Assembly: GCF_016907975.1 (NCBI RefSeq)
Contig: NZ_JAFBCY010000003.1
Span: forward strand, 62,001 to 126,000
Origin: Methylopila capsulata
GTDB taxonomy: Bacteria > Pseudomonadota > Alphaproteobacteria > Rhizobiales > Methylopilaceae
DNA length: 64,000 nt
Direction: 5' to 3'
Within the stretch, counting starts at the first letter, position 1. Each line of letters begins with the position of its first letter. Made by a program: the position numbers and the translations under genes. The notes under the pieces are model-generated. The model was not told the origin of the DNA. It made no database searches and saw nothing but the letters and a program-made list of their open reading frames with translations. Of this stretch, positions 26,355 through 34,745 are shown piece by piece.

Positions 26355-26726
26355 TCACGCCAGCGGGCGAGTGGTGGTCTCGCGGCCGAACCAGGCGTAG
26401 GCCGCGCCGGCGAGCGAGAGCAGAGTCGCGACCACCGTGGCCGCGTCCCCTTCCGCGATCTCGACGCCGGAGAGCCGTCCGAGCGCGACCAGCAGCGGCG
26501 CCCCAGCCGCGATCACGATGCCGCGAAGGGTCTGGCTCTCGAAGCGGGAGACGGGCGTGAGCGCCGGCGCGAGCCGCGGGTCGGCGGCGACCCGCTCGGC
26601 CACGCGCCGCGCCTCCGACTGCGCCTGATCGAGCGTCGCGCGCTCGGCCAAGGCGGCTTCTGCGGCCTCCGCGACGACGTCCGCGAGCTTGGTTCTGGTG
26701 ATGGCCGTCCTGGCTTTCAGCGTCAT
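26355..26726 (-). CDS. Holin-like small membrane protein
   Basis: A 123-residue protein from ATG 26726, which has GGAGGA just upstream. A basic/acidic helical N-terminus (ARTAITRTKLADVVAEAAEAAL) is followed by two hydrophobic segments (LRGIVIAAGAPLLVALGRL and ATVVATLLSLAGAAYAWFG). Size, two membrane helices and position directly after an endolysin-like gene suggest a holin-type pore protein that lets GTA particles out of the cell. The function is inferred from context only. Confidence 0.5.
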   Translation of the reverse strand: MTLKARTAITRTKLADVVAEAAEAALAERATLDQAQSEARRVAERVAADPRLAPALTPVSRFESQTLRGIVIAAGAPLLVALGRLSGVEIAEGDAATVVATLLSLAGAAYAWFGRETTTRPLA

Positions 26727-26737
26727 GGGATCCTCCG

Positions 26738-27409
26738 TCAGGCTTCGTTGAGGGACAGCTCGCCCGCCGCCGTCGAGGCGACGCGGCCGCGCGCGGGCGC
26801 CGGCGCCGTCTTCGGCCAGCGCACGGCGAGCAGGCGGGCCTTCGCGATCCAGCTTTCGGTGACGGCGTTCGACTGGTTGCCGCCGAGCACGCGCAGCCGC
26901 GTCGCGTCCTCGCCGACGTAGAAGCCGACGTGGCCGCCGGTTCCGCGGGAGAACACGAGGATCGCGCCCGGCGACGGCGTCGCGAGACCGACGCCGAACT
27001 GCGCCCAGCCCCGCGCCCAGAGCGCGTTCGCCGGCAGCGGCTCGTCGGGCAGCGTCGCGGCGATCTGGGCGTGGACGAAGGCGCCGCACCACGGCGTGTC
27101 GTCGTCGCGGTACCAGTCCGCGATCGCCCGGCCCCAGCGCAGGATCGTGGCGTTCGATCGCGCGCCGGCGATCTCCGAGAGCCCCATCCACCGCCGCGCC
27201 TCGGCGAGCCAGACCGGCTCGGCGGGGGTCGCAGGCGTCGCGGACAGGCGCGCCACGGTCGCGGCGTCGGCGAGGCCGGTGGCGGGGAGCCCCTCCCGCG
27301 TCTGGAAGGCGATCACCGCCGCCCGGGTGAGGCGTCCGAAGATCCCGTCGAGAGGGCCGGGCGCGAAGCCGCGCTGCCTGAGCGCGCGCTGGAGGTCGAG
27401 AACCGTCAT
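26738..27409 (-). CDS. Endolysin-like TIGR02594 peptidase with peptidoglycan-binding domain
   Basis: A 223-residue protein. Residues 1-56 form a PG_binding_1 domain (LQRALRQRGFAPGPLDGIFGRLTRAAVIAFQ). The catalytic part (about 65-200) is of the TIGR02594/CHAP-NlpC type: MGLSEIAGARSN, the nucleophile Cys in DDTPWCGAFVHAQI and the His in GTGGHVGFYVGED. It should cut peptide bonds in peptidoglycan. It lies 10 bases after the glycine-rich fibre gene and next to a holin-like gene, so it may be the lysis enzyme of the GTA; a role in tail-tip cell-wall piercing is the alternative. Confidence 0.8.
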   Translation of the reverse strand: MTVLDLQRALRQRGFAPGPLDGIFGRLTRAAVIAFQTREGLPATGLADAATVARLSATPATPAEPVWLAEARRWMGLSEIAGARSNATILRWGRAIADWYRDDDTPWCGAFVHAQIAATLPDEPLPANALWARGWAQFGVGLATPSPGAILVFSRGTGGHVGFYVGEDATRLRVLGGNQSNAVTESWIAKARLLAVRWPKTAPAPARGRVASTAAGELSLNEA

Positions 27410-27419
27410 GGGCGTTCCC

Positions 27420-28934
27420 TCACATCGCATAGGAGATGATCACGCAGGCGCCCGCCGCGCCGGCGCCGCCCGCGCCGGAGCCCGCGGCCGGTCGGCCCGC
27501 TCCGCCCCCGCCGCCTCCACCGCCGCCGGCTCCGCCCTCGCCGCCCGCGCCCGCGGCGCTGGTCGGGTGCGATCCGCCGCCGCCGCCTCCGCCGCCCGCG
27601 CCGCGCGCCCAGGCTCGCGCCGTCCCCGCGCCGCCCGCCGTGGCGGCGGCCCCCGACGCGCCGCCCGTGGACTGGCGCAGGGTCGAGCCGATGACGAAGC
27701 CCGTGGCCCCCGCGCCGCCGACGAAGCCGGACGCGGTGGCGCTGGTCGGCAGGCCGCCGCCCCCGCCGCCGCCGCCCGGCCCCGAGGGCGCGACGGCGTT
27801 GGACGCGCCCGCGCCCGCGCCCGAGATCGAGCCGGCGCCGCCCGCGTTGGAGGCGCCGCCTGCGCCGGACCCACCCGCGCCGCCGGCCGCCGCGCTGGAC
27901 GAGCCCCCGACGCCGCCGGACCCTCCCGGCACGCGCAGAGCCTGCAACGACGCGCCCGAGCCGTTCAGCCGGAAGGCGCTGACGCCGCCGTCGCCGCCGG
28001 CCCCGCCCGATCCTGACGAACCGGCCGCGACGCCCGCGCCGGCGGTCCCGCCCGCACCGACCACGACGCCGCAGTCGGTGGTGATCTCGTCGCCGAGGAA
28101 CTCCATGGCCGCGACGGCGCCCGCCCCGCCGCCGCCCCCGCCGCCGCGCGCGGCGGTCGCGTCGCCGCAGGCCCCGCCTCCGCCGCCGCCGCCTCCGCCG
28201 GTGAGCAGCACGACGACGCGGCCGGCCCAGGCGGGCTTCGTCCAGCTGGCGTTCGCCGTCAGCACGTCGACCTGCGCGCGCTGGGGCGAACGGGCGAAGC
28301 TCGCGACGCCCGTCGCCCCGGCGATCTCCAGCGCCGTCGTCCAGCTCGCCCCGTCCGCCGAAACCTTCAGCGCCAGCGCGTCCGAGCCGATCAGGCCGAA
28401 CTCAGCCCGCCCGCCGTAGGCCGTCTGCAGCAGCAGGCTGGCGGTGTCGGCGGCGGTCGCCTTGTTGAGCTTGAGCTGCACGCCGGCGCCTGCGTGGGTG
28501 AACAGCGCCGCGGCGGAGGCGACCACGAGGCGGTTGACCTCGTCCGCGGTGGCCGAGATTCCCAGCCGCGCCAGCCCGTCGAGGCTCGCAAGCGCACCGA
28601 CGGCGTTGACCCAGGCGCCGCCGAGCCAGACCACCAGCTCCATCGTCGCCGCGTCGTAGGCGAGCCAGCCGGGCTTCGGCTCCACGAAGGTCCAGGCGCC
28701 GTCGAGGAACGCGGCGATCTGGCCGTCGCGCGTCGCCCAGGCGCCGGTCGCGCCGGCGCCCACGATGTGGCGCTCGCCCTCCGCGGGGGCGGACGGCGGC
28801 GCCGCGCGGTCCCGGTCGAGCACGCCGAGCTGCACCAGCGCGTCCAGACGCCGGAAGGCCTCGTTGACGGTGACGTGCTTCTGCGCCTGCGACGGCGCGA
28901 GATAGCCGAGGCCGAGATGCGGGCTCGCGCTCAT
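27420..28934 (-). CDS. DUF2793 tail protein with long polyglycine C-terminal region
   Basis: A 504-residue protein. Residues 1-95 are a DUF2793 domain (LGYLAPSQAQKHVTVNEAFRRLDALVQ), found in phage and GTA tail fibres. After a middle segment, residues from about 245 to the end are strongly glycine-rich with repeated G6-G9 runs and GGAGG/GGSGG units, ending in a hydrophobic ACVIISYAM. This composition matches glycine-rich fibre tips built of polyglycine helices, such as those of some phage adhesins. It lies downstream of the large baseplate gene, behind a perfect 22-bp inverted repeat. Probable function: host-cell recognition by the GTA particle. Confidence 0.8.
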   Translation of the reverse strand: MSASPHLGLGYLAPSQAQKHVTVNEAFRRLDALVQLGVLDRDRAAPPSAPAEGERHIVGAGATGAWATRDGQIAAFLDGAWTFVEPKPGWLAYDAATMELVVWLGGAWVNAVGALASLDGLARLGISATADEVNRLVVASAAALFTHAGAGVQLKLNKATAADTASLLLQTAYGGRAEFGLIGSDALALKVSADGASWTTALEIAGATGVASFARSPQRAQVDVLTANASWTKPAWAGRVVVLLTGGGGGGGGGACGDATAARGGGGGGGAGAVAAMEFLGDEITTDCGVVVGAGGTAGAGVAAGSSGSGGAGGDGGVSAFRLNGSGASLQALRVPGGSGGVGGSSSAAAGGAGGSGAGGASNAGGAGSISGAGAGASNAVAPSGPGGGGGGGGLPTSATASGFVGGAGATGFVIGSTLRQSTGGASGAAATAGGAGTARAWARGAGGGGGGGGSHPTSAAGAGGEGGAGGGGGGGGGAGRPAAGSGAGGAGAAGACVIISYAM

Positions 28935-28971
28935 GGGGGTCTCCTGAGACGGTCGGAAAACTTCGAGAGAG

Positions 28972-29018
28972 GCGCTGGCTTTCACCTCTCCCCGGCGGGG
29001 AGAGGTGAAAGCCAGCGC
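28972..29018. repeat. Perfect 22-bp inverted repeat between gp15 and fibre genes
   Basis: Arms 28972-28993 and 28997-29018 are exact reverse complements separated by GGC; the core reads CACCTCTCCCC-GGC-GGGGAGAGGTG. It lies between the stop of gp15 and the fibre gene on the minus strand. No T-run follows, so it may be an mRNA-stabilising or attenuating hairpin. Confidence 0.8.
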
Positions 29019-29050
29019 TCGGTCGGATGGGAGCGATGAACGTCCCGATG

Positions 29051-32000
29051 TCAGGCCTCGAAGCGGCCCGCGGCCGGAAGCCCGAGGCCGACGACGGCGG
29101 AAAGCTGCCGGACCTCGAAATCGAAGGCCGCGGGCAAGGCCCCGAAGTCCGCGGTCTGGTCGGCGGCGGCGTAAGTGGCCGTCGGCGTGGCGGCCGCGAG
29201 CGTGCGGAGCACGGCGCCGGCGCCGTCGAGGATCGCGACCTCGTAGGCCTCGCCGTCCTCAGCCAGCCGCACCTCGCGGGCGTCGAAGTCGTCGCCGCCC
29301 ACGCGGGCGCGGCGGATCCAGCGCAGCGCCACGTCGCCGCCCGTGGACCGACGCGCGGCCAGCCCCACCGGGGCGAGCGGCCTCAGGCCCCGCGCTCCGG
29401 CGCCGACGACGTAGCTTTCGTAGGTCGCGTCGTCCCGCGGTTTGGTGGAGGGGCCCACCCGCCAGGTCACGTCGAGCCCCCGGTCGCCCTCGGGCAGGTT
29501 CGAGACCGACGTCGCGGCCGTGATGAGGACGAAAGCGGCGTTTTCGGGCGTGGGCCGACCGATCGCGTCCTCCGTGCCGCACTGCCCGCGCAGAAGCTCC
29601 GTCAGCCGCCAGAGGTTCGGCCCCAAAAGCTCCGCCGCACGGAACTGCAGCACCTCCCAGGCGCCCGACGGCCCCTTCACCGCCGCGACGTTGGCGCCCG
29701 CGAACAGCGCCGCCTCCGTGACGCTTTCGAGCGCCCGGTCCGGCCCAAGCTCCACCACCAGCGCGTTGGTCCGGTCGAACCGGCCGGAGGCATGGAACCC
29801 CAGCGACTGGTCGAGCCGGCCGATGGTCGCCGGCGTCCGCAGGACCTGGTCGAGCGCGAAGCCCGCGCCGTCGCGGGAGCGGTAGACCGCGACCGGCGTC
29901 CAGGGCCGGGCGTAGGCGGCGAGCCGCGGCGCATGGGGCGCCTCGTCGCCCGCGATCAGCGGCAGGTCGAGCGCTTCGAACACAGGCGCGACCGGCAGCG
30001 CGCCGGCGGGCGGCGGCCGAGTTTCGCCTGCGACCGGCTCTACGTTGCGGGCGTCGGGGTCGGCGCGGGTGGCCTTGGCCGGCCGGACGTACTCGTCGCC
30101 GACCTCGTCGAGCCGCATCAGCGTCGTGCGGCCGTGAGCGGTGAAGGTGACGAGGTCGCCCGGCTCCAGCGCGAGACGGCCCGGCGGCAGGGTCCACTCC
30201 GCCCGCTCGCGCTGGACCGAGGCCTCGATCAGCATGCCGTCCGCGATCGCCTGCGCCTCGACGGGCGAGAAGGCGATCGGCAGCGAGCGCTCCGCCACCG
30301 CGCGCCCCTCGCCGCCCAGCCGCCGGGCCTCGACCGCGCTGGAGCGGTAGTCGAGCGTGGGCTCGACGTAGCGCAGCTTCAGCACCGCCGGCACCTCGGA
30401 GGCCTGTGCGCGGGTCAGCCGGAAGGCCGCCTTCCGGTCGCCCGGATCGACCAGGTCGTCCGGCGTCAGCTCGGCCAGCGGCGTGTCCGCGCGGTTGGCG
30501 ATCTCGATCGCGGCGCCCCGCGCCCGCGCCCGGGCGCCATAGGCCTCCAGCAGCGGCTCGATCGCGTCGCGGGCGCTCATCACCTGATCGAGCGCGTAGC
30601 CGCGCACGAGCCCGTCGAGGTTCTGGAGCGCAAGCGGCGCGTCGACGGGCCGTCCGAGATCGGCGACGACGTCGCGCAAGGGGACCTGCCCCAAGCGGCC
30701 CGACAGCCAATGCCCGCGCCGCCAGTTGTCGGCGTCGGCCCAGACGTCGCTGCGAACGGGAAACACGGGGAACGGCCGGGCGTCCCAGGTCCAGACGTAG
30801 CGCCGGACCGGGTCGATCATCCGCTCGCCGGTGACCTCCGACAACGGGTTGTTCCCGCTCCAGCGGCTCCAGTGCGTGAGCTGCGCCGTGAGATAGGCGC
30901 GCTGGGCGAGGTCGTCGCGGCGGCCGTTGGAGAACCACGGCGTCGCGCTTTCCGACGACTTGCCGTCCACGAACACGTTCGGCTGGTTGGCGCCCTTGTC
31001 CACGCCCGCGCAGCCGATCTCGCAGAACACGATCGGCTTCGACTGCGGAACCCAGGCCGTGGGCGTCGCCGACCGAACGCCGCCGGGACGGTCGTGGTGC
31101 GGGTTCGCCCACCAGTTCCGGAAGTCCTTGACGCGAAACAGCCAGTGCTCGCCGTGGGCCGTGTCGACGATCGGCGTGCGGGCCTGCGCCGCCCGGTCGG
31201 CGGGGCTTGCGTAGAACCAGTCGTAGCCCTCGCCGCCTTCCACGTTTTCGTCGAGATAGGCGAGGTCGTACGGGCTTTTGGCGCCGCCAAGGGCGTCGAG
31301 ATGGCCCGCGCCCTCGCGCCAGTCGGCGAGCGGCACGTAGTTGTCGACGCCGACGAAGTCGATGTTCGGGTCCGCCCACAGGGGGTCGAGGTGGAAATGC
31401 ACGTCGCCCGTGCCGTCGGCCGGCCGGTGGTTTGAATATTCCGTCCAGTCCGCGCCGTAACCGATGCGGGCGTCGGGCAGCAACGTGCGCGCCTCGGCGG
31501 CGAGCGCCCGCAGCGCTTCGACGGCGGGGTAGCTCGACGGCCCGTCGCGGAGCGTCGTCAGCCCCACCATCTCGGAGCCGATCAGGAAGGCGTCGACGCC
31601 GCCCGCCTCCTGAGCGATCCGCGCCATGTGCAGCACGAAGCGGCGGTAGGACCACTCGTCCGGCCCGTCGTAGTCCACCGTTCCGTCGTCGTGGTCCCAC
31701 CCGAAGTCGCTCGCTTCCGCCGCGCCGAAGAACGCCGCCAGGTCGCCCGCGACCGCGGCCGTCCCGTCCGGCGAGCCCATGCGTCCGGGCGCCGGGTGGC
31801 AGGTGATGCGCCCGCGCCAGGGATAGGTCGGCTGCTCCGCGGCCCCGTAGGGGTCCGGCAGGCCGTTGCCGGCGGGCACGTCCATCAGCACGAAGGGCGT
31901 CAGCATCACCTTGAGGCCGCGGTCGTTCATCTCGCGGATCGCCTGCAGGATCGCCCGGTCCGCCGGTGCGCCGCCGAGCGCGGGGGCGCCGTCGAACTGC

Positions 32001-32986
32001 GACACCACCTCGACCTCATCCCGCTTGCGGCCCGAGACGCGCCAGCTCCACGGCCGCGTCGGCTTGTCCGCGGTCTCGACCTTGGGGCGGATCGCGCAGT
32101 GGCCGACCCGCAGGTCCGCGCCGTGCCAGGCCACGATCAGCGAGACGCAGGACGCCTCGGGCGCCGCGGTCTCCAGCTCGTCGAGCGCGACCAGCAGGTC
32201 GGCCTTCTCGGCGCCGGTGTGGACGTTCTCGGAGGCCCAGGCGCCGAAGGCGACGCGGCGCTCCACCGGCTCGGTCGCATAGGCGAATTCGGCCGCGCCG
32301 GGGATCAGCGTCACGCCGGTGACGAGGTCCTCCAGCGCCGGCTCCTCGGACGGCGGGCGGCGAAGCACCTCCACCGTGATCTGCGGCACGCGGTTGCCGA
32401 AGTCCTCGAGCGGCAGCTCCTCGAACACGAGATAGGCGAGCCCGCGGTAGGCCGGCGCGAAGTCCGCGCCCTCGACCGCGACGATCTTGGGGTCCGGCTC
32501 CTGGTCCTCGCTCCCTCGGTAGAGCCGGATTTCGACGTCGTCCTTCGCGATCTCCCGCCCGTCCGCCCAGATGCGGCCGATCCCGTCGATCGGGCCTTCG
32601 CAGAGGCCTAGCGCGAAGCTCGCGTAATAGGCGTAGGTCGTGACCTCGGCCTTAGGGCCGCCGCCCTTGCCGCCCGAGCTTTCGGTGTTCGCGTCCTCCC
32701 GGAAGCGCGCGGCCCAGATGACCTGACCGCCGAGGCGCATGCGCCCGTAGAGCCGCGTCACGGCCGCGCCCTCGGTGGAGGCGGTGACGCGCAGGTCGTC
32801 GAGCCGCGGGCCCTTGGTCCGCTGCGTCGTCCCGAACAGCGCCTGGTCGAGCGCGGAGCCCGCCAGCCCGCCGATCGCCGAACCGATGGCCGCGCCCGAC
32901 AGCGTGGCGCCGAGCAGGGTGATCCCCGTCGGCAGCAGCGAGCCGCCGATCGCGGCCCCGATCGCGGTGAGCGCAAGCACGGCCAT
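29051..32986 (-). CDS. GTA baseplate/TIM-barrel host-specificity protein (RcGTA gp15-like)
   Basis: A 1311-residue protein, close to the roughly 1300 of RcGTA gp15. The N-terminus is a glycine-rich hydrophobic region (residues 5-60, LTAIGAAIGGSLLPTG). The GTA TIM-barrel domain lies about 440-740, with FLIGSEMVGLTTL, WTEYSNHRPADG and FVGVDNYVPLADWR; a phage-tail-3-like domain follows, and beta-rich C-terminal domains end the protein. It forms the central baseplate/spike structure at the tail tip and contacts the recipient cell. ATG 32986 was chosen because the family sequence starts there. It is intact, with no frameshift. Confidence 0.93.
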   Translation of the reverse strand: MAVLALTAIGAAIGGSLLPTGITLLGATLSGAAIGSAIGGLAGSALDQALFGTTQRTKGPRLDDLRVTASTEGAAVTRLYGRMRLGGQVIWAARFREDANTESSGGKGGGPKAEVTTYAYYASFALGLCEGPIDGIGRIWADGREIAKDDVEIRLYRGSEDQEPDPKIVAVEGADFAPAYRGLAYLVFEELPLEDFGNRVPQITVEVLRRPPSEEPALEDLVTGVTLIPGAAEFAYATEPVERRVAFGAWASENVHTGAEKADLLVALDELETAAPEASCVSLIVAWHGADLRVGHCAIRPKVETADKPTRPWSWRVSGRKRDEVEVVSQFDGAPALGGAPADRAILQAIREMNDRGLKVMLTPFVLMDVPAGNGLPDPYGAAEQPTYPWRGRITCHPAPGRMGSPDGTAAVAGDLAAFFGAAEASDFGWDHDDGTVDYDGPDEWSYRRFVLHMARIAQEAGGVDAFLIGSEMVGLTTLRDGPSSYPAVEALRALAAEARTLLPDARIGYGADWTEYSNHRPADGTGDVHFHLDPLWADPNIDFVGVDNYVPLADWREGAGHLDALGGAKSPYDLAYLDENVEGGEGYDWFYASPADRAAQARTPIVDTAHGEHWLFRVKDFRNWWANPHHDRPGGVRSATPTAWVPQSKPIVFCEIGCAGVDKGANQPNVFVDGKSSESATPWFSNGRRDDLAQRAYLTAQLTHWSRWSGNNPLSEVTGERMIDPVRRYVWTWDARPFPVFPVRSDVWADADNWRRGHWLSGRLGQVPLRDVVADLGRPVDAPLALQNLDGLVRGYALDQVMSARDAIEPLLEAYGARARARGAAIEIANRADTPLAELTPDDLVDPGDRKAAFRLTRAQASEVPAVLKLRYVEPTLDYRSSAVEARRLGGEGRAVAERSLPIAFSPVEAQAIADGMLIEASVQRERAEWTLPPGRLALEPGDLVTFTAHGRTTLMRLDEVGDEYVRPAKATRADPDARNVEPVAGETRPPPAGALPVAPVFEALDLPLIAGDEAPHAPRLAAYARPWTPVAVYRSRDGAGFALDQVLRTPATIGRLDQSLGFHASGRFDRTNALVVELGPDRALESVTEAALFAGANVAAVKGPSGAWEVLQFRAAELLGPNLWRLTELLRGQCGTEDAIGRPTPENAAFVLITAATSVSNLPEGDRGLDVTWRVGPSTKPRDDATYESYVVGAGARGLRPLAPVGLAARRSTGGDVALRWIRRARVGGDDFDAREVRLAEDGEAYEVAILDGAGAVLRTLAAATPTATYAAADQTADFGALPAAFDFEVRQLSAVVGLGLPAAGRFEA

Positions 32987-33031
32987 GGCGGGGTGTCCTG
33001 GGGTTAGGGCACGAGGGAATTGACGCGCGCG

Positions 33032-33180
33032 CCCTTCCCTTCTCCCCTGCGGGAGAAGGTGGCCGGCGGCGCAAGCCGCCGGCCGGATGAGGGGCCGCCT
33101 GGACATCCTCGACGAGGCCGGAGGACGTCCCAGACGACCCCTCACCCCAGCCCTCTCCCGCAAGGGGAGAGGGGGCTAAG
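33032..33180. repeat. Cluster of palindromic repeats between gp14 and gp15
   Basis: The 238-base gap holds at least three hairpins: CCTTCTCCC/GGGAGAAGG (33038-33046, 33051-33059), GGCCGGCGGC/GCCGCCGGCC (33061-33070, 33075-33084) and CCCTCTCCC/GGGAGAGGG (33151-33159, 33165-33173). No reading frame is supported in the gap. Confidence 0.7.
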
Positions 33181-33224
33181 ACGGCGAGCTGGGTTCGACG
33201 AGGAAGGGCCCGATCGAGCTCGCC

Positions 33225-33686
33225 TCACGCCGCCGGAAACCGGAAGCGCGCGACCAGCCGCCTTCGCCAGACGTCGGGGATCGGGGTCTCCGCCACCGCG
33301 TGGCCGTCGTAGGCGTGGACCATGGCGGCGGGGCCGGTCGCGACGCCCGCGTGCCGCGCCGGGCCGTCGCGGCGCACGCGGAACAGCAGCACGTCGCCGG
33401 GCGTCACAGCGTCCGGCGGCAGCTCGACGAGGCGCCGGCGGGCGGCGGCGAGCAGCATCTCGGCGCCGCCGTCCTCCGCCCAGCTGCGGGCGTAGGGCGC
33501 GAGCGGCTCCGGCTCCGGGCCGATCAGCTCGCGCCAGACGCCGCGGACGACGCCGAGGCAATCGGCGCCCGCGCCGATCAGGCTCGCCTGGTGGCGGTAG
33601 GGCGTGCCGATCCAGCCGCGCGCCGCCGCCACAACCCTGTCCCCGTCGAGCGTTGCCGGCCATTCTTCATCCGGGATCTCAGACAA
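33225..33686 (-). CDS. GTA NlpC/P60 family peptidase (RcGTA gp14-like)
   Basis: A 153-residue cysteine peptidase of the tail tip. The catalytic Cys is in GAGADCLGVVRGVWREL and the His in GPARHAGVATG; GWIGTPYRHQAS is the typical N-terminal motif. It probably opens peptidoglycan of the recipient during DNA delivery. TTG 33686 is the start that overlaps the end of the preceding hub gene by eight bases; no in-frame ATG lies at this position, so translation is presumably coupled. Intact and of normal size. Confidence 0.9.
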   Translation of the reverse strand: MSEIPDEEWPATLDGDRVVAAARGWIGTPYRHQASLIGAGADCLGVVRGVWRELIGPEPEPLAPYARSWAEDGGAEMLLAAARRRLVELPPDAVTPGDVLLFRVRRDGPARHAGVATGPAAMVHAYDGHAVAETPIPDVWRRRLVARFRFPAA

Positions 33687-34551
33687 GCCGGCCTCCGTCG
33701 TTGTCGCCGTCGGCGCGGGCGGAGCCGGTCAGCCAGTCGTTGCCCGGCATATGCGGGAAGCCGCGGAAATTTTTATGGTTAATGAAGCGTTTACGGCAGG
33801 TCGTGAAGCTCTTGTCGCAACCCGCCGTGACGGTGAAGGCGTCGCCGACCGCGATCTCCATGGCGGGCGTCTCGGCGCACTCCGCCTCCGCCCCCTCGTA
33901 GCGCCTCAGCTCCGAGGTCGAGCCCGCGTTCGCGCCCTCGACCCAGAGGAGCCGCCCGCGCGTGAACACCGTTCCGCGCCCGCTAAGCGCCTCGGCGCGG
34001 AAGGCGCGGGCGCTGACGATCTCGGTGACCACGCCCTCCGCGCGGTGGGCGGGCGCGGCGAGGTCCACCCCGCAACGGGCGTCGCCCAGCTCCGCGTCGC
34101 AGGCGCGCTGGTAGAGCCGGCCCTGCGGCTGCTGCAGCGCGGAGGCGAGGCCGCGCAGCTCGGCCGTGAACAGGCTGCGCTCCCGCGCCACCTCGCCGAG
34201 GACGCCGGCGAACAGCAGCAGCGGCGCGCCCGCCGCCCGCCAGTCGACCAGCGAGAGCGTGACCGAGGCGCCGTCGTAGAGCCCGCGCGCCAAGTCGGTT
34301 TCGCTGAGCCCCGCGTCGTCCAGCGCGCCGACCACGTCGAGCCCGCCGGCGGCGAGGCCGAGCGCGGCTTCGGCGGCGGACGCCGTCATGCCGCTTTCCG
34401 CCCGGTAGGTCTCGCCGGAAACGACCAGGTCGCGGTCGTGGTCGGTGAAGCCCAGCACCGCCCCGTCCCGCCGCGCGAGCCGCCACAGCCGCGCGAAGGT
34501 AGTGGCGCCGGAGGCGAGCGCCGCCGCCATGGGTTCGGGAATCTCGCGCAT
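33679..34551 (-). CDS. GTA DUF2163 baseplate hub protein (RcGTA gp13-like)
   Basis: A 290-residue DUF2163 protein with the BR0599-type C-terminal domain. Four cysteines are conserved in two pairs, CDAELGDARC (near residue 188) and AGCDKSFTTCRKRF (near residue 252); in the RcGTA hub, cysteines of this type bind an iron-sulfur cluster. The ending FRGFPHMPGNDWLTG is typical of the family. ATG 34551 lies after a palindromic repeat, and its stop overlaps the NlpC/P60 start. Hub proteins join the tail tube to the baseplate. Confidence 0.92.
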   Translation of the reverse strand: MREIPEPMAAALASGATTFARLWRLARRDGAVLGFTDHDRDLVVSGETYRAESGMTASAAEAALGLAAGGLDVVGALDDAGLSETDLARGLYDGASVTLSLVDWRAAGAPLLLFAGVLGEVARERSLFTAELRGLASALQQPQGRLYQRACDAELGDARCGVDLAAPAHRAEGVVTEIVSARAFRAEALSGRGTVFTRGRLLWVEGANAGSTSELRRYEGAEAECAETPAMEIAVGDAFTVTAGCDKSFTTCRKRFINHKNFRGFPHMPGNDWLTGSARADGDNDGGRLV

Positions 34552-34623
34552 GGGGACGCCTCTTCGACGAAGGACCGGGGTGATCTTGGGGACGCCGCGC
34601 AACCCTCTTGGCCACCCTCGGAC

Positions 34624-34713
34624 GTCATGGTCCGGCTTGACCGGACCATCCATGTCGGGCGCAGAGCGCGACGTCGGAGATGGGTCCTCCGGTCAAGCCG
34701 GAGGACGACGGAG
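34624..34713. repeat. Palindromic repeat family A, copy 1
   Basis: A 90-base element made of two hairpins, TGGTCCGG/CCGGACCA and GTCCTCCGG/CCGGAGGAC, beginning GTCATGG and ending GGACGACGGAG. It lies between gp12 and gp13; near-identical copies are at 36513-36599 and 40052-40141. Confidence 0.88.
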
Positions 34714-34745
34714 ATGGTGGCGCGGAGGCAGACAGCGAGGCGCGG

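Noticed and set aside
27436-28419. Proline-rich plus-strand frame opposite the glycine-rich fibre gene
   Set aside because: Poly-proline is the necessary antisense image of poly-glycine codons; the minus strand has the DUF2793 domain and operon context.
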